Below, piece by piece: positions 25,353 through 32,248 of a stretch of 64,000 nt of DNA. A program made the position numbers and the translations under genes. Source of the stretch: Bacteroidales bacterium (GTDB lineage: Bacteria; Bacteroidota; Bacteroidia; Bacteroidales; F082). Numbering within the stretch: the first letter of the stretch is position 1; the number at the start of each line of letters is the position of its first letter. The notes under the pieces are model-generated. The model was not told the DNA's origin. It did not search any database and saw only the letters and a program-made list of their open reading frames with translations. Location of the stretch: contig JAFYJV010000018.1 in NCBI GenBank assembly GCA_017537965.1, positions 186,001 to 250,000 on the forward strand, read 5' to 3'.

Positions 25353-26594
25353 ATGGAGACTGAACAATACAATATAGCCACCTTGCCCAATGGCATCCGC
25401 CTGCTGCATCGGCAGAAGAAAGGGGAGATCGCTCATCTGGTGTTGGCTGTGGGCACGGGCTCTCGCGACGAGTTGGAGGAACAGAACGGCATGGCCCATT
25501 TCATCGAGCACACCGTCTTCAAAGGCACGCAAAGCCGCAAGCCCTATCATATCCTGAGCTGCCTCGACAACGTGGGTGGCGACCTGAACGCCTTCACCAC
25601 CAAGGAAGAGACCTGCCTGCAAGCCTCTTTCCTGAACGCCTATTACAAGCGCGCCATGGATCTCTTGGCCGACATCGCTTTCCATGCCACTTTCCCGGAG
25701 AACGAGCTGGAGAAGGAGAAAGAGGTGGTGCTCGACGAGATCAACTCCTATCTTGACCTGCCGTCGGAGGAGATCTACGACGTGTTTGAGGATCTGATGT
25801 TCAAAAGCCATCCGCTGGGACGCAACATCTTGGGCACCGCTGACCGTGTGAAAGGCTTCACGAGAGGCGACATCCAGGCTTTCAGGGAGATGAACTACAG
25901 CACGGATTCGATGGTGCTGGCCACGGTAGGCGATATCAGCTTCAAGGATTTTGAGAAGATGGCGATGCGATTCTTTGGGATCCAGCCCGCCCATCTTGTC
26001 CCTAGCCGCCGTCAGCCTTTCAGCGCATACGAGCCTCGAAAGGTGGAGATGGAGCGCAACAACCACCTCAGCCATTGCATGATCGGCGGTCTGGCACCGG
26101 AGTTCAGCCATCCCGAGAAACGCACCATGGTGCTACTGAACAACATCCTCGGCGGTCCGGCCATGAACTCTCGCCTCAGCTTGAACATCCGCGAGAAGTA
26201 CGGCTTTGCCTATACCATCGAGTCGCAATACAATGCCTATTCCGACACGGGATTGGTGAGCGTCTATATGGGCGTTGACCCCGATTCGCTCGACAAGGCA
26301 GTGGGCTTGGTGTATAAGGAGTTGGAAAAGCTTTGTCGCCAAAAGATGGGTACCATGCAGTTGCATCACGCAAAACAGCAGCTGGTGGGACAACTGGCGC
26401 TGGGCAGGGAGTCGGGGATGAGCGAGTTGCTTGCCATCACGCGGTCGTTGCTGATGAACGAGCCGGTGGAGACCGTGCCCGACATCATCCGTACCATCGA
26501 GATGATCACGGCGGAGAACTTGATGGAGACCGCCAACAGGGTGTTCGACCGTGAACGGCTCTGCACTTTGATTTTCAAGAGCGCCAAGGCATGA
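25353..26594 (+). CDS. M16 family zinc metallopeptidase
   Basis: Pitrilysin/processing-peptidase family, 413 residues, a one-unit clam-shell protein expected to dimerise. The inverted zinc motif HxxEH is H49-F-I-E52-H53, and the third ligand is E129 in VVLDEI, at the correct 75-residue spacing. The C-terminal domain keeps the R/Y pair region (REKYGFAYTI). There is no signal peptide, so it is probably cytoplasmic. It overlaps the next gene by 4 bases. Confidence 0.93.
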   Translation: METEQYNIATLPNGIRLLHRQKKGEIAHLVLAVGTGSRDELEEQNGMAHFIEHTVFKGTQSRKPYHILSCLDNVGGDLNAFTTKEETCLQASFLNAYYKRAMDLLADIAFHATFPENELEKEKEVVLDEINSYLDLPSEEIYDVFEDLMFKSHPLGRNILGTADRVKGFTRGDIQAFREMNYSTDSMVLATVGDISFKDFEKMAMRFFGIQPAHLVPSRRQPFSAYEPRKVEMERNNHLSHCMIGGLAPEFSHPEKRTMVLLNNILGGPAMNSRLSLNIREKYGFAYTIESQYNAYSDTGLVSVYMGVDPDSLDKAVGLVYKELEKLCRQKMGTMQLHHAKQQLVGQLALGRESGMSELLAITRSLLMNEPVETVPDIIRTIEMITAENLMETANRVFDRERLCTLIFKSAKA

Positions 26595-27238
26595 CGGATC
26601 TCAGCTATGCCATCGAAGAGTACCTGGAACAGCACACCTCGCCCATGGATGCGGTGCTGAATAATTTGTACCGGGAGACCCATCTTCATGCCATGAATCC
26701 CAGGATGGTGTCGGGACCCGTGCAGGGACGTTTCTTGCAGTTGCTTTGTGAGTTGATGCGTCCCAAGAGGGTGCTCGAGATCGGGACGTTTACGGGATTC
26801 TCCACGATTTGTATGGCGCGCGGCATGGCTCCGGACAGCCTGTTGACTACCATCGAGGCCAATGAAGAATATGAAGGCATCATCCGCAAATACCTTGAAA
26901 AGGCTGGCGTCGCCGACCGTGTCCAGCTGATCATTGGCGATGCCAAAGCCGTCATTCCCACTTTGGAAGGCGAGTTCGACCTGGTCTTTGTCGATGCCGA
27001 CAAGATGAATTACCCTGCTTATTTTGATCTGGTGATGGATAAGCTGAAGCCAGATGGGGTCTTATTGGCTGACAATGTGTTGTGGGGTGGCAAGGTGCTG
27101 AATGCCGACACGAAGGAACGCGACACGCAAGCCATCCGCGCGTTCAACGACTTGGTGCAAAACGATCCCCGTGTGGAGAACGTGTTGCTGCCGCTCCGCG
27201 ATGGCTTGATGATGGCCCGAAAGTCCCTCAAATCCTGA
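26591..27238 (+). CDS. SAM-dependent O-methyltransferase
   Basis: A cation-dependent class I methyltransferase of the catechol/caffeoyl-CoA OMT family, 215 residues. The SAM site is VLEIGTFTGFSTI near residues 60-72, with the acidic residue in TIEANEE. The metal-site segment is LVFVDADKMNY and ADNVLWGG. The substrate is not evident. It overlaps the M16 peptidase by ATGA, so translation is coupled. Confidence 0.92.
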   Translation: MTDLSYAIEEYLEQHTSPMDAVLNNLYRETHLHAMNPRMVSGPVQGRFLQLLCELMRPKRVLEIGTFTGFSTICMARGMAPDSLLTTIEANEEYEGIIRKYLEKAGVADRVQLIIGDAKAVIPTLEGEFDLVFVDADKMNYPAYFDLVMDKLKPDGVLLADNVLWGGKVLNADTKERDTQAIRAFNDLVQNDPRVENVLLPLRDGLMMARKSLKS

Positions 27239-27272
27239 CTTCCGTCTTCTGTCTTCTGCCTTCTGTCTTCTA
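27239..27272 (+). repeat. Heptamer repeat tract between OMT and purE ends
   Basis: Units TTCCGTC/TTCTGTC/TTCTGCC, a drifted form of ACTTCTG. The tract fills the space between two convergent genes. Confidence 0.65.
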
Positions 27273-27277
27273 AAACC

Positions 27278-27784
27278 TCAATTGGTCTTAAACCTATACT
27301 TTACCTCTTTGAGTTCGGCATTGGCCTTTGTGATCTTGTTTTTCAAGCCTTCTTTGTAGTCGGCGACCTTTTTGGCGATGCCTTCGTCCGACAAGGCCAG
27401 CATCTCGGCGGCGAGGATGGCGGCGTTGAGTGCGCCGTTGACGCCGACGGTGGCGACGGGGATGCCGGGAGGCATCTGGATGATGGACAGCATGGCGTCA
27501 AGGCCGTCGAGCATACCCTTCACGGGAACGCCGATGACGGGCAGCGTGGTGTTGGCGGCGATGACGCCTGGCAGTGCGGCGGCCATGCCGGCAGCGGCGA
27601 TGATGACTTTGATGCCTCGGCCTTGGGCCTCATGGGCAAAGGCCTCCACCTCCTGCGGCGTGCGGTGCGCACTCAAGGCATTCATCTCAAAAGGAATCTC
27701 CATCTCGTCGAAAAACTGGGCGGCTTTCTCCATTACGGGAAGGTCAGAGGTGCTTCCCATGATGATGCTTATGATAGGGTTCAT
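27278..27784 (-). CDS. purE: N5-carboxyaminoimidazole ribonucleotide mutase
   Basis: Interconverts N5-CAIR and CAIR in purine synthesis. It is 168 residues. The substrate loop IIMGSTSDLPVM opens the protein, NALSAHRTPQ supplies the catalytic histidine, and IIAAAGMAAALPGV follows: class I PurE. Start 27784 is chosen because the family begins just before GSTSD; the longer frame reads upstream through the promoter. Divergent from hpt, another purine gene. Confidence 0.96.
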   Translation of the reverse strand: MNPIISIIMGSTSDLPVMEKAAQFFDEMEIPFEMNALSAHRTPQEVEAFAHEAQGRGIKVIIAAAGMAAALPGVIAANTTLPVIGVPVKGMLDGLDAMLSIIQMPPGIPVATVGVNGALNAAILAAEMLALSDEGIAKKVADYKEGLKNKITKANAELKEVKYRFKTN

Positions 27785-27811
27785 TGTGTTTGTGTTTGAA
27801 TTCGACTTTGG

Positions 27812-27819
27812 CAAAATTA
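27812..27819 (-). promoter_or_regulatory. Promoter -7 element of purE
   Basis: TAATTTTG on the minus strand, 27 bases upstream of the ATG at 27784. Confidence 0.55.
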
Positions 27820-27853
27820 GTTCTTTTTTGGTCAGGACAACCAAAGAAATTAT

Positions 27854-27861
27854 TATTTTTG
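27854..27861 (+). promoter_or_regulatory. Promoter -7 element of hpt-adk
   Basis: TATTTTTG, 20 bases before ATG 27882; it rules out the long upstream frame. Confidence 0.55.
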
Positions 27862-27881
27862 TGTTCCCAATTTTTGATGAC

Positions 27882-28415
27882 ATGAAAACGGTAAAAGTCT
27901 TAGACAAGGAGTTCTCCCTTTACATCCCACAAGAGAAAATCGAGAATGCCATCCAGACGGTGGCGGATCAGATCAACCGGGATATGGCCGGCAAAAACCC
28001 ATTGTTCCTGGTGGTGCTGAACGGGGCTTTCATGTTCGCCTCGGAGCTCTTCAAGAGGCTCACCATCCCGTGCGAGATCTCCTTCGTGAAGCTGTCCTCG
28101 TATGCGGGCACCAAGACTACCAACGTAGTGCGCGAGCTCATCGGCCTCGACCATTCCTTGGAGGGACGCCATGTGGTGATCATCGAGGACATTGTTGACA
28201 CGGGGCATACGATGAAATACACCATCGAGAAGTTGCATCACTTGAATGCCGCCGACGTGCGCATCGCCACCCTGTTCTTCAAGCCGAAGTCGTTCCAATA
28301 CGATTACCCCATCGACTACAAAGCCATGGATATAGACAATGAGTTCATCGTGGGTTACGGCCTCGACTATGACCAGCAAGGAAGAAACCTTCCTGATATC
28401 TATAAGGTGATTTAA
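27882..28415 (+). CDS. hpt: Hypoxanthine phosphoribosyltransferase
   Basis: Purine salvage: hypoxanthine or guanine plus PRPP gives IMP or GMP. It is 177 residues. The PRPP motif is VVIIEDIVDTGHT near residues 94-106. The N-terminal LFLVVLNGAFMFASEL and the flexible-loop region KLSSYAG are typical. It is a natural partner of adk downstream. Confidence 0.95.
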   Translation: MKTVKVLDKEFSLYIPQEKIENAIQTVADQINRDMAGKNPLFLVVLNGAFMFASELFKRLTIPCEISFVKLSSYAGTKTTNVVRELIGLDHSLEGRHVVIIEDIVDTGHTMKYTIEKLHHLNAADVRIATLFFKPKSFQYDYPIDYKAMDIDNEFIVGYGLDYDQQGRNLPDIYKVI

Positions 28416-28450
28416 CTTCTTACTTCTTACTTCTGACTTCTAAATTCTTA
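28416..28450 (+). repeat. Heptamer repeat tract, hpt-adk
   Basis: Adjacent units TACTTCT, TACTTCT, GACTTCT and a decayed AAATTCT. The first overlaps the hpt stop region. Both flanking genes run rightwards. Confidence 0.75.
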
Positions 28451-28456
28451 AATAAC

Positions 28457-29026
28457 ATGCTCAACCTCATCCTCTTTGGCCCTCCAGGGGCAGGCAAGGG
28501 AACCCAGTCGCAGTTCCTTCGCGAAAAATACCAACTGACTTACATTTCCACAGGCGAGATCTTGCGTGAGGAGATCGCCGCTGAATCCGAACTTGGCCTT
28601 CAGGTGAAGGGCATCATCAGCCAAGGCGGTTTGGTCTCTGACGAGATCGTCGCCGCCATCATCGAGAAGAAACTATCCGAGAACATCAGCTCTCCCGGCT
28701 TCCTTTTCGACGGCTATCCGCGTACGGTGAAGCAGGCGGAGATCCTCGACGAGATGATGAAGAAATATGGCATTGCGCTTTCGGGGGTGCTGAGTCTAGA
28801 GGTGCCCGAAAACCTTCTCATCGAGCGCATGTTGGAACGTGGCAAGGTCAGCGGCCGTGCCGACGACAACATCGACTCCATCAAGCATCGTTTTGTGGAG
28901 TACGAAGCCAAGACCAAGCCGGTCTTAGCCTATTACGAAGCCCAAGGCAACCTCCATCCCGTCAACGGCGTGGGCGAGATCCCTGAGATCTTTAATAAAC
29001 TCTGTGAAGTAATCGATAGTTTTTAG
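28457..29026 (+). CDS. adk: Adenylate kinase
   Basis: ATP + AMP to 2 ADP. It is 189 residues, a short-LID type without zinc cysteines. The P-loop is GPPGAGKGT at residues 8-16, the AMP-binding segment is ISTGEILREE, and FDGYPRTVKQAE carries the conserved arginine. The LID is reduced to about RGKVSGRADDN. Confidence 0.96.
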   Translation: MLNLILFGPPGAGKGTQSQFLREKYQLTYISTGEILREEIAAESELGLQVKGIISQGGLVSDEIVAAIIEKKLSENISSPGFLFDGYPRTVKQAEILDEMMKKYGIALSGVLSLEVPENLLIERMLERGKVSGRADDNIDSIKHRFVEYEAKTKPVLAYYEAQGNLHPVNGVGEIPEIFNKLCEVIDSF

Positions 29027-29044
29027 TTCGAGTAGTTTGCAGTA

Positions 29045-29079
29045 AACTCCTAACTCCTAATTCCTAACTCCTAACTCCC
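29045..29079 (+). repeat. Heptamer repeat tract, adk/acyltransferase
   Basis: Five adjacent ACTCCTA/ATTCCTA units between convergent genes. Read on the minus strand it encodes the last residues (ELGVRN) and the stop of the acyltransferase. Confidence 0.8.
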
Positions 29080-29731
29080 AACGGACATCCCGTTTAAGGA
29101 TAGACGGAGGATCCCCACCAATGATCTGTTCCTCGCCGCGGAAAACCGACCGCAGGTCGGTTCCCGCGGCGAGGATTGTATTGTCAGGCAACTCGGCGCC
29201 TTTCAGCAACATGCACTTGCAGCCGATCCACACGTGGTTGCCAACAACAATCGGGCGGTTTTCGTTGATACGTTCTCCTTCTTTATTATAGATGGGATGC
29301 TCGTCGCTGTCCATGACCAACACGTCCCAACTCACCAGACAGTCATTGCCGAAACGGATCTCCTTGGCACACACCACGGTGCTTTCCGCCGTGATGTTGA
29401 ATAGGTCGCCCAGCTCCAGCCTGCCCCGCACCGAGATTTTCGATCCGTGTCCGATGGATGCCTTGCCCTTGAAATCCACTTCGCCGCTCACCTGCCAAAT
29501 CGTTCGCGAACGCTTTCTGTCGTAATGCCCCACGTCGCCAAAGCCAATCTTAATGCTTGCAGTATCGGCGTTTTCGGGGATCGTCACCTTGCCGTGCAAC
29601 TCCCTCAGATACACCCTTCTCGATACCATCACAGGGCATCTGATGGCTTTTTTGAATGGGAAGTAATGGAAATTGAACCTTAAGGTCTTCGGTATGGAAC
29701 AAAGGATATGCAGTTTGTCGCTGAAGGTCAT
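29057..29731 (-). CDS. Hexapeptide-repeat acyltransferase
   Basis: A left-handed beta-helix acyltransferase of 224 residues. The repeat pattern is clearest around IGHGSKISVRGRLELG and IVVGNHVWIGCKCMLLKGAELPDNTILAAGT, with the WIG motif typical of LbetaH O-acetyltransferases. The basic N-terminus suggests peripheral membrane contact. The acceptor is unknown; sugars of surface glycans are likely by family. Its tail runs into the heptamer repeat, so the original stop may have been lost. Confidence 0.85.
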   Translation of the reverse strand: MTFSDKLHILCSIPKTLRFNFHYFPFKKAIRCPVMVSRRVYLRELHGKVTIPENADTASIKIGFGDVGHYDRKRSRTIWQVSGEVDFKGKASIGHGSKISVRGRLELGDLFNITAESTVVCAKEIRFGNDCLVSWDVLVMDSDEHPIYNKEGERINENRPIVVGNHVWIGCKCMLLKGAELPDNTILAAGTDLRSVFRGEEQIIGGDPPSILKRDVRWELGVRN

Positions 29732-29751
29732 GGTGAAACGCTATTTTTTTA

Positions 29752-29759
29752 CAAAAGTA
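29752..29759 (-). promoter_or_regulatory. Promoter -7 element of the acyltransferase gene
   Basis: TACTTTTG on the minus strand, 20 bases upstream of its ATG, divergent from the deoC promoter. Confidence 0.5.
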
Positions 29760-29771
29760 GTATTTTTTTGT

Positions 29772-29779
29772 TACTTTTG
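29772..29779 (+). promoter_or_regulatory. Promoter -7 element of deoC
   Basis: TACTTTTG, 19 bases before ATG 29799. Confidence 0.55.
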
Positions 29780-29798
29780 CATCCAAACTCAAAATACT

Positions 29799-30638
29799 AT
29801 GCAATTCAAACCATATACCCATAGCGAAGCCGCCCTCAACGAGCGCATCGCTCAGATCATCGACGTCGAGAAGAAGCAAGGCAACGAAAAAGAAGCCCTG
29901 AAGACCATCTTCCAAAGCATCGACTTCACCACGTTGGAGGCCTTTGACAACGAAGAGAAGATCACCGACTTCTGCGCCAAGGCGCTGGCTTTCCCGAAAC
30001 AGGAGCCGCACCTCTCCGTGCCGGCCATCTGCATCTACAGCCCCTTCATCCGTCAAGCCAAGCAGCTGCTCAAAGGCAGTGGCATACATGTCGCTACGGT
30101 GGCCTGCTGCTTCCCTTCGGGACAGATGCCTTTCGACCTGAAGGTGAAAGAGGTGGAGTACTGTGTGAACGAAGGAGCCGATGAGGTGGATATGGTCATC
30201 TCAAGAGGCACTTTCCTCGCTGGCCGTTACGACGAGGTCTTCAACGAGATCAAGACCATCAAAGAGACTTGTGGCGAAAAGGTCCACTTGAAGGTGATCC
30301 TTGAGACGGGTGAACTCAAGACCGTGGAGAACATCCGCAAAGCTAGCGAACTGGCCATCCTTGCCGGTGCCGACTTCATCAAGACTTCCACGGGCAAGGT
30401 GCCGGTGGCAGCCACGCCGCTTGCCGCCATCGTCATGATCGACACCATCAAGGAATACTACGAAGCTACGGGAAAGAAAGTCGGGTTCAAACCTGCCGGT
30501 GGCATGAAGACTCCCGAGGACGCGCTCACCTATTATTATCTGGTGAAAAACATCCTCGGCGAAGCATGGCTCAACAAAGACCTGTTCCGCGTGGGTACCA
30601 GCCGCTTGGCGGGTTTGATTTTGGAGATGATTCAGTAA
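29799..30638 (+). CDS. deoC: Deoxyribose-phosphate aldolase
   Basis: Cleaves 2-deoxyribose 5-phosphate to glyceraldehyde 3-phosphate and acetaldehyde. It is 279 residues, a TIM barrel. The Schiff-base lysine is K195 in ADFIKTSTGK, the proton-relay lysine K231 in GFKPAGG, and the aspartate lies in DEVDMVI near 131. It is longer than short DeoC types because of an N-terminal helical extension (1-70). The start follows the promoter. Confidence 0.95.
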   Translation: MQFKPYTHSEAALNERIAQIIDVEKKQGNEKEALKTIFQSIDFTTLEAFDNEEKITDFCAKALAFPKQEPHLSVPAICIYSPFIRQAKQLLKGSGIHVATVACCFPSGQMPFDLKVKEVEYCVNEGADEVDMVISRGTFLAGRYDEVFNEIKTIKETCGEKVHLKVILETGELKTVENIRKASELAILAGADFIKTSTGKVPVAATPLAAIVMIDTIKEYYEATGKKVGFKPAGGMKTPEDALTYYYLVKNILGEAWLNKDLFRVGTSRLAGLILEMIQ

Positions 30639-30675
30639 AACCGGCGTTAATTGCTACGTCGAGGGGAAGGGAGCA

Positions 30676-31146
30676 TTATTCCTGATCCTCGAAAGTCTCT
30701 TCACCTTCGTCTTCTTCTTCAAGGGTGACCTCGGGCAACGCCTTGGGTGGGTTGATGATGTCGGCAGTGACAAAAGCCAGGCTGAACTTGGGCTTGATGA
30801 GCCTGACGTATTTCTCGGCTTCGACGCGGTTGCGGAAGTCGCCAACCCTTAACCTATAGTATGGCTGCTCGTAGGAGAGATAGATGGGCAACTCGGGGAA
30901 AGCCTCCATGAAGGAGCGTTTCATGGCTTCCGCGTGACGGATGGCCTCGTTGCCGATCTCCATGAAAATCTGTACACGGTAACCGCTCATCGTGTTGTTG
31001 GCGGCATACACGTCGCGTTGTTTCTTCATGAGCCTCTCGATGCGGCTGTCCTGATCGACATGCAGCGAACCTTTCTTCTGGGAATAGCCGCTCATGGCGA
31101 GGACGGCGAGCAGGACGAGGAACAAAAATCTTCTCATTTTCATCAT
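30676..31146 (-). CDS. Secreted SPOR-domain protein
   Basis: 156 residues from ATG 31146 (ATG 31143 is equally possible). A signal peptide ([19 protein letters not shown]) is followed by a short linker and a SPOR-like fold: [20 protein letters not shown], then [22 protein letters not shown] domains bind denuded peptidoglycan at division sites. The C-terminus is highly acidic ([14 protein letters not shown]). It is divergent from ruvB. Confidence 0.85.
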   Translation of the reverse strand: MMKMRRFLFLVLLAVLAMSGYSQKKGSLHVDQDSRIERLMKKQRDVYAANNTMSGYRVQIFMEIGNEAIRHAEAMKRSFMEAFPELPIYLSYEQPYYRLRVGDFRNRVEAEKYVRLIKPKFSLAFVTADIINPPKALPEVTLEEEDEGEETFEDQE

Positions 31147-31184
31147 GTCTGTTTTCAGGCTGCTAAAATACAAATCTTTTTTAT

Positions 31185-31192
31185 TATTTTTG
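31185..31192 (+). promoter_or_regulatory. Promoter -7 element of ruvB
   Basis: TATTTTTG, 8 bases before ATG 31201 and 20 before ATG 31213. The short distance favours the second ATG unless the mRNA is leaderless. Confidence 0.55.
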
Positions 31193-31212
31193 TAGCCCAG
31201 ATGCAAAAAGCG

Positions 31213-32244
31213 ATGAACAACAACCTTGATCCTACCGGTTCCCATCTCTCCAAGGCCGAGAAAGACCTTGAGAATGTGTTGCGTCCCGATGCCTTCAGCA
31301 GCTTTGCGGGGCAGGAGAAGGTGGTGGAGAACTTGCGTGTCTTTGTGAAAGCAGCTGCCCAGCGTGGCGAGGCGCTTGACCACACCCTTCTATATGGCCC
31401 GCCGGGATTGGGCAAGACCACTTTATCGCACATCATCGCCCACGAGTTGGGTGTCAACATGAAAATGACTTCCGGTCCTGTGCTTGACAAACCCGGCAAC
31501 TTGGCAGGACTGCTTACCAGTCTGGAGCCCAACGACGTCCTTTTCATCGATGAGATCCATCGGCTTAGTCCGGTGGTGGAGGAGTATCTCTATTCTGCCA
31601 TGGAGGACTATCGCATCGACATCATGATCGAGTCGGGGCCCAATGCCCGCAGCATCCAAATCGCCCTCAACCCCTTCACCTTGATCGGTGCGACCACACG
31701 CTCAGGTCAGCTCACGGCGCCGCTGCGTTCGCGTTTCGGCATCAAACAGCGTCTTGAGTATTATGACGCCAAGACACTTTCGCGCATCGTGAAACGCTCT
31801 GCAAGCATCTTGCAGGTGCCTATCGATGACCATGCGGCTTTTGAGATCGCCCGCCGTAGCCGTGGCACCCCACGTATCGCCAACCTGCTGCTGCGTCGTA
31901 TCCGTGATTTTGCCCAAATCAAAGGTGATGGGAACATCAACGTGGAGATTGCCCGTTTCGGTTTGTCCGCCCTCAATGTGGATGAGCACGGCCTTGACGA
32001 TATGGATAACAGGATTCTCAATACCATCATCGACAAGTTCAAGGGAGGCCCTGTGGGGGTCAAGACCATCGCCACTGCCGTGGGCGAGGATGCCGGCACC
32101 ATCGAGGAGGTTTACGAGCCTTTCCTCATCCAGGAGGGATACCTCATGCGCACTCCCCGTGGCCGTGAATGCACCGACCTCGCCTATAAGCATTTAGGAA
32201 AAATCCGTTATTCCAAAAACGGGGAATTGGATTTGTTCAATTAA
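31213..32244 (+). CDS. ruvB: Holliday junction helicase subunit RuvB
   Basis: AAA+ motor that drives branch migration with RuvA. It is 343 residues. Walker A is GPPGLGKT at 62-69 and Walker B FIDEIHR with DEIH at 113-116. The sensor-1 region is LIGATTRSG, the arginine finger LRSRFG, and a C-terminal winged helix ends near [13 protein letters not shown]. An in-frame ATG at 31201 would add four residues. It ends 4 bases from the opposing gene. Confidence 0.97.
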   Translation: MNNNLDPTGSHLSKAEKDLENVLRPDAFSSFAGQEKVVENLRVFVKAAAQRGEALDHTLLYGPPGLGKTTLSHIIAHELGVNMKMTSGPVLDKPGNLAGLLTSLEPNDVLFIDEIHRLSPVVEEYLYSAMEDYRIDIMIESGPNARSIQIALNPFTLIGATTRSGQLTAPLRSRFGIKQRLEYYDAKTLSRIVKRSASILQVPIDDHAAFEIARRSRGTPRIANLLLRRIRDFAQIKGDGNINVEIARFGLSALNVDEHGLDDMDNRILNTIIDKFKGGPVGVKTIATAVGEDAGTIEEVYEPFLIQEGYLMRTPRGRECTDLAYKHLGKIRYSKNGELDLFN

Positions 32245-32248
32245 GAGA

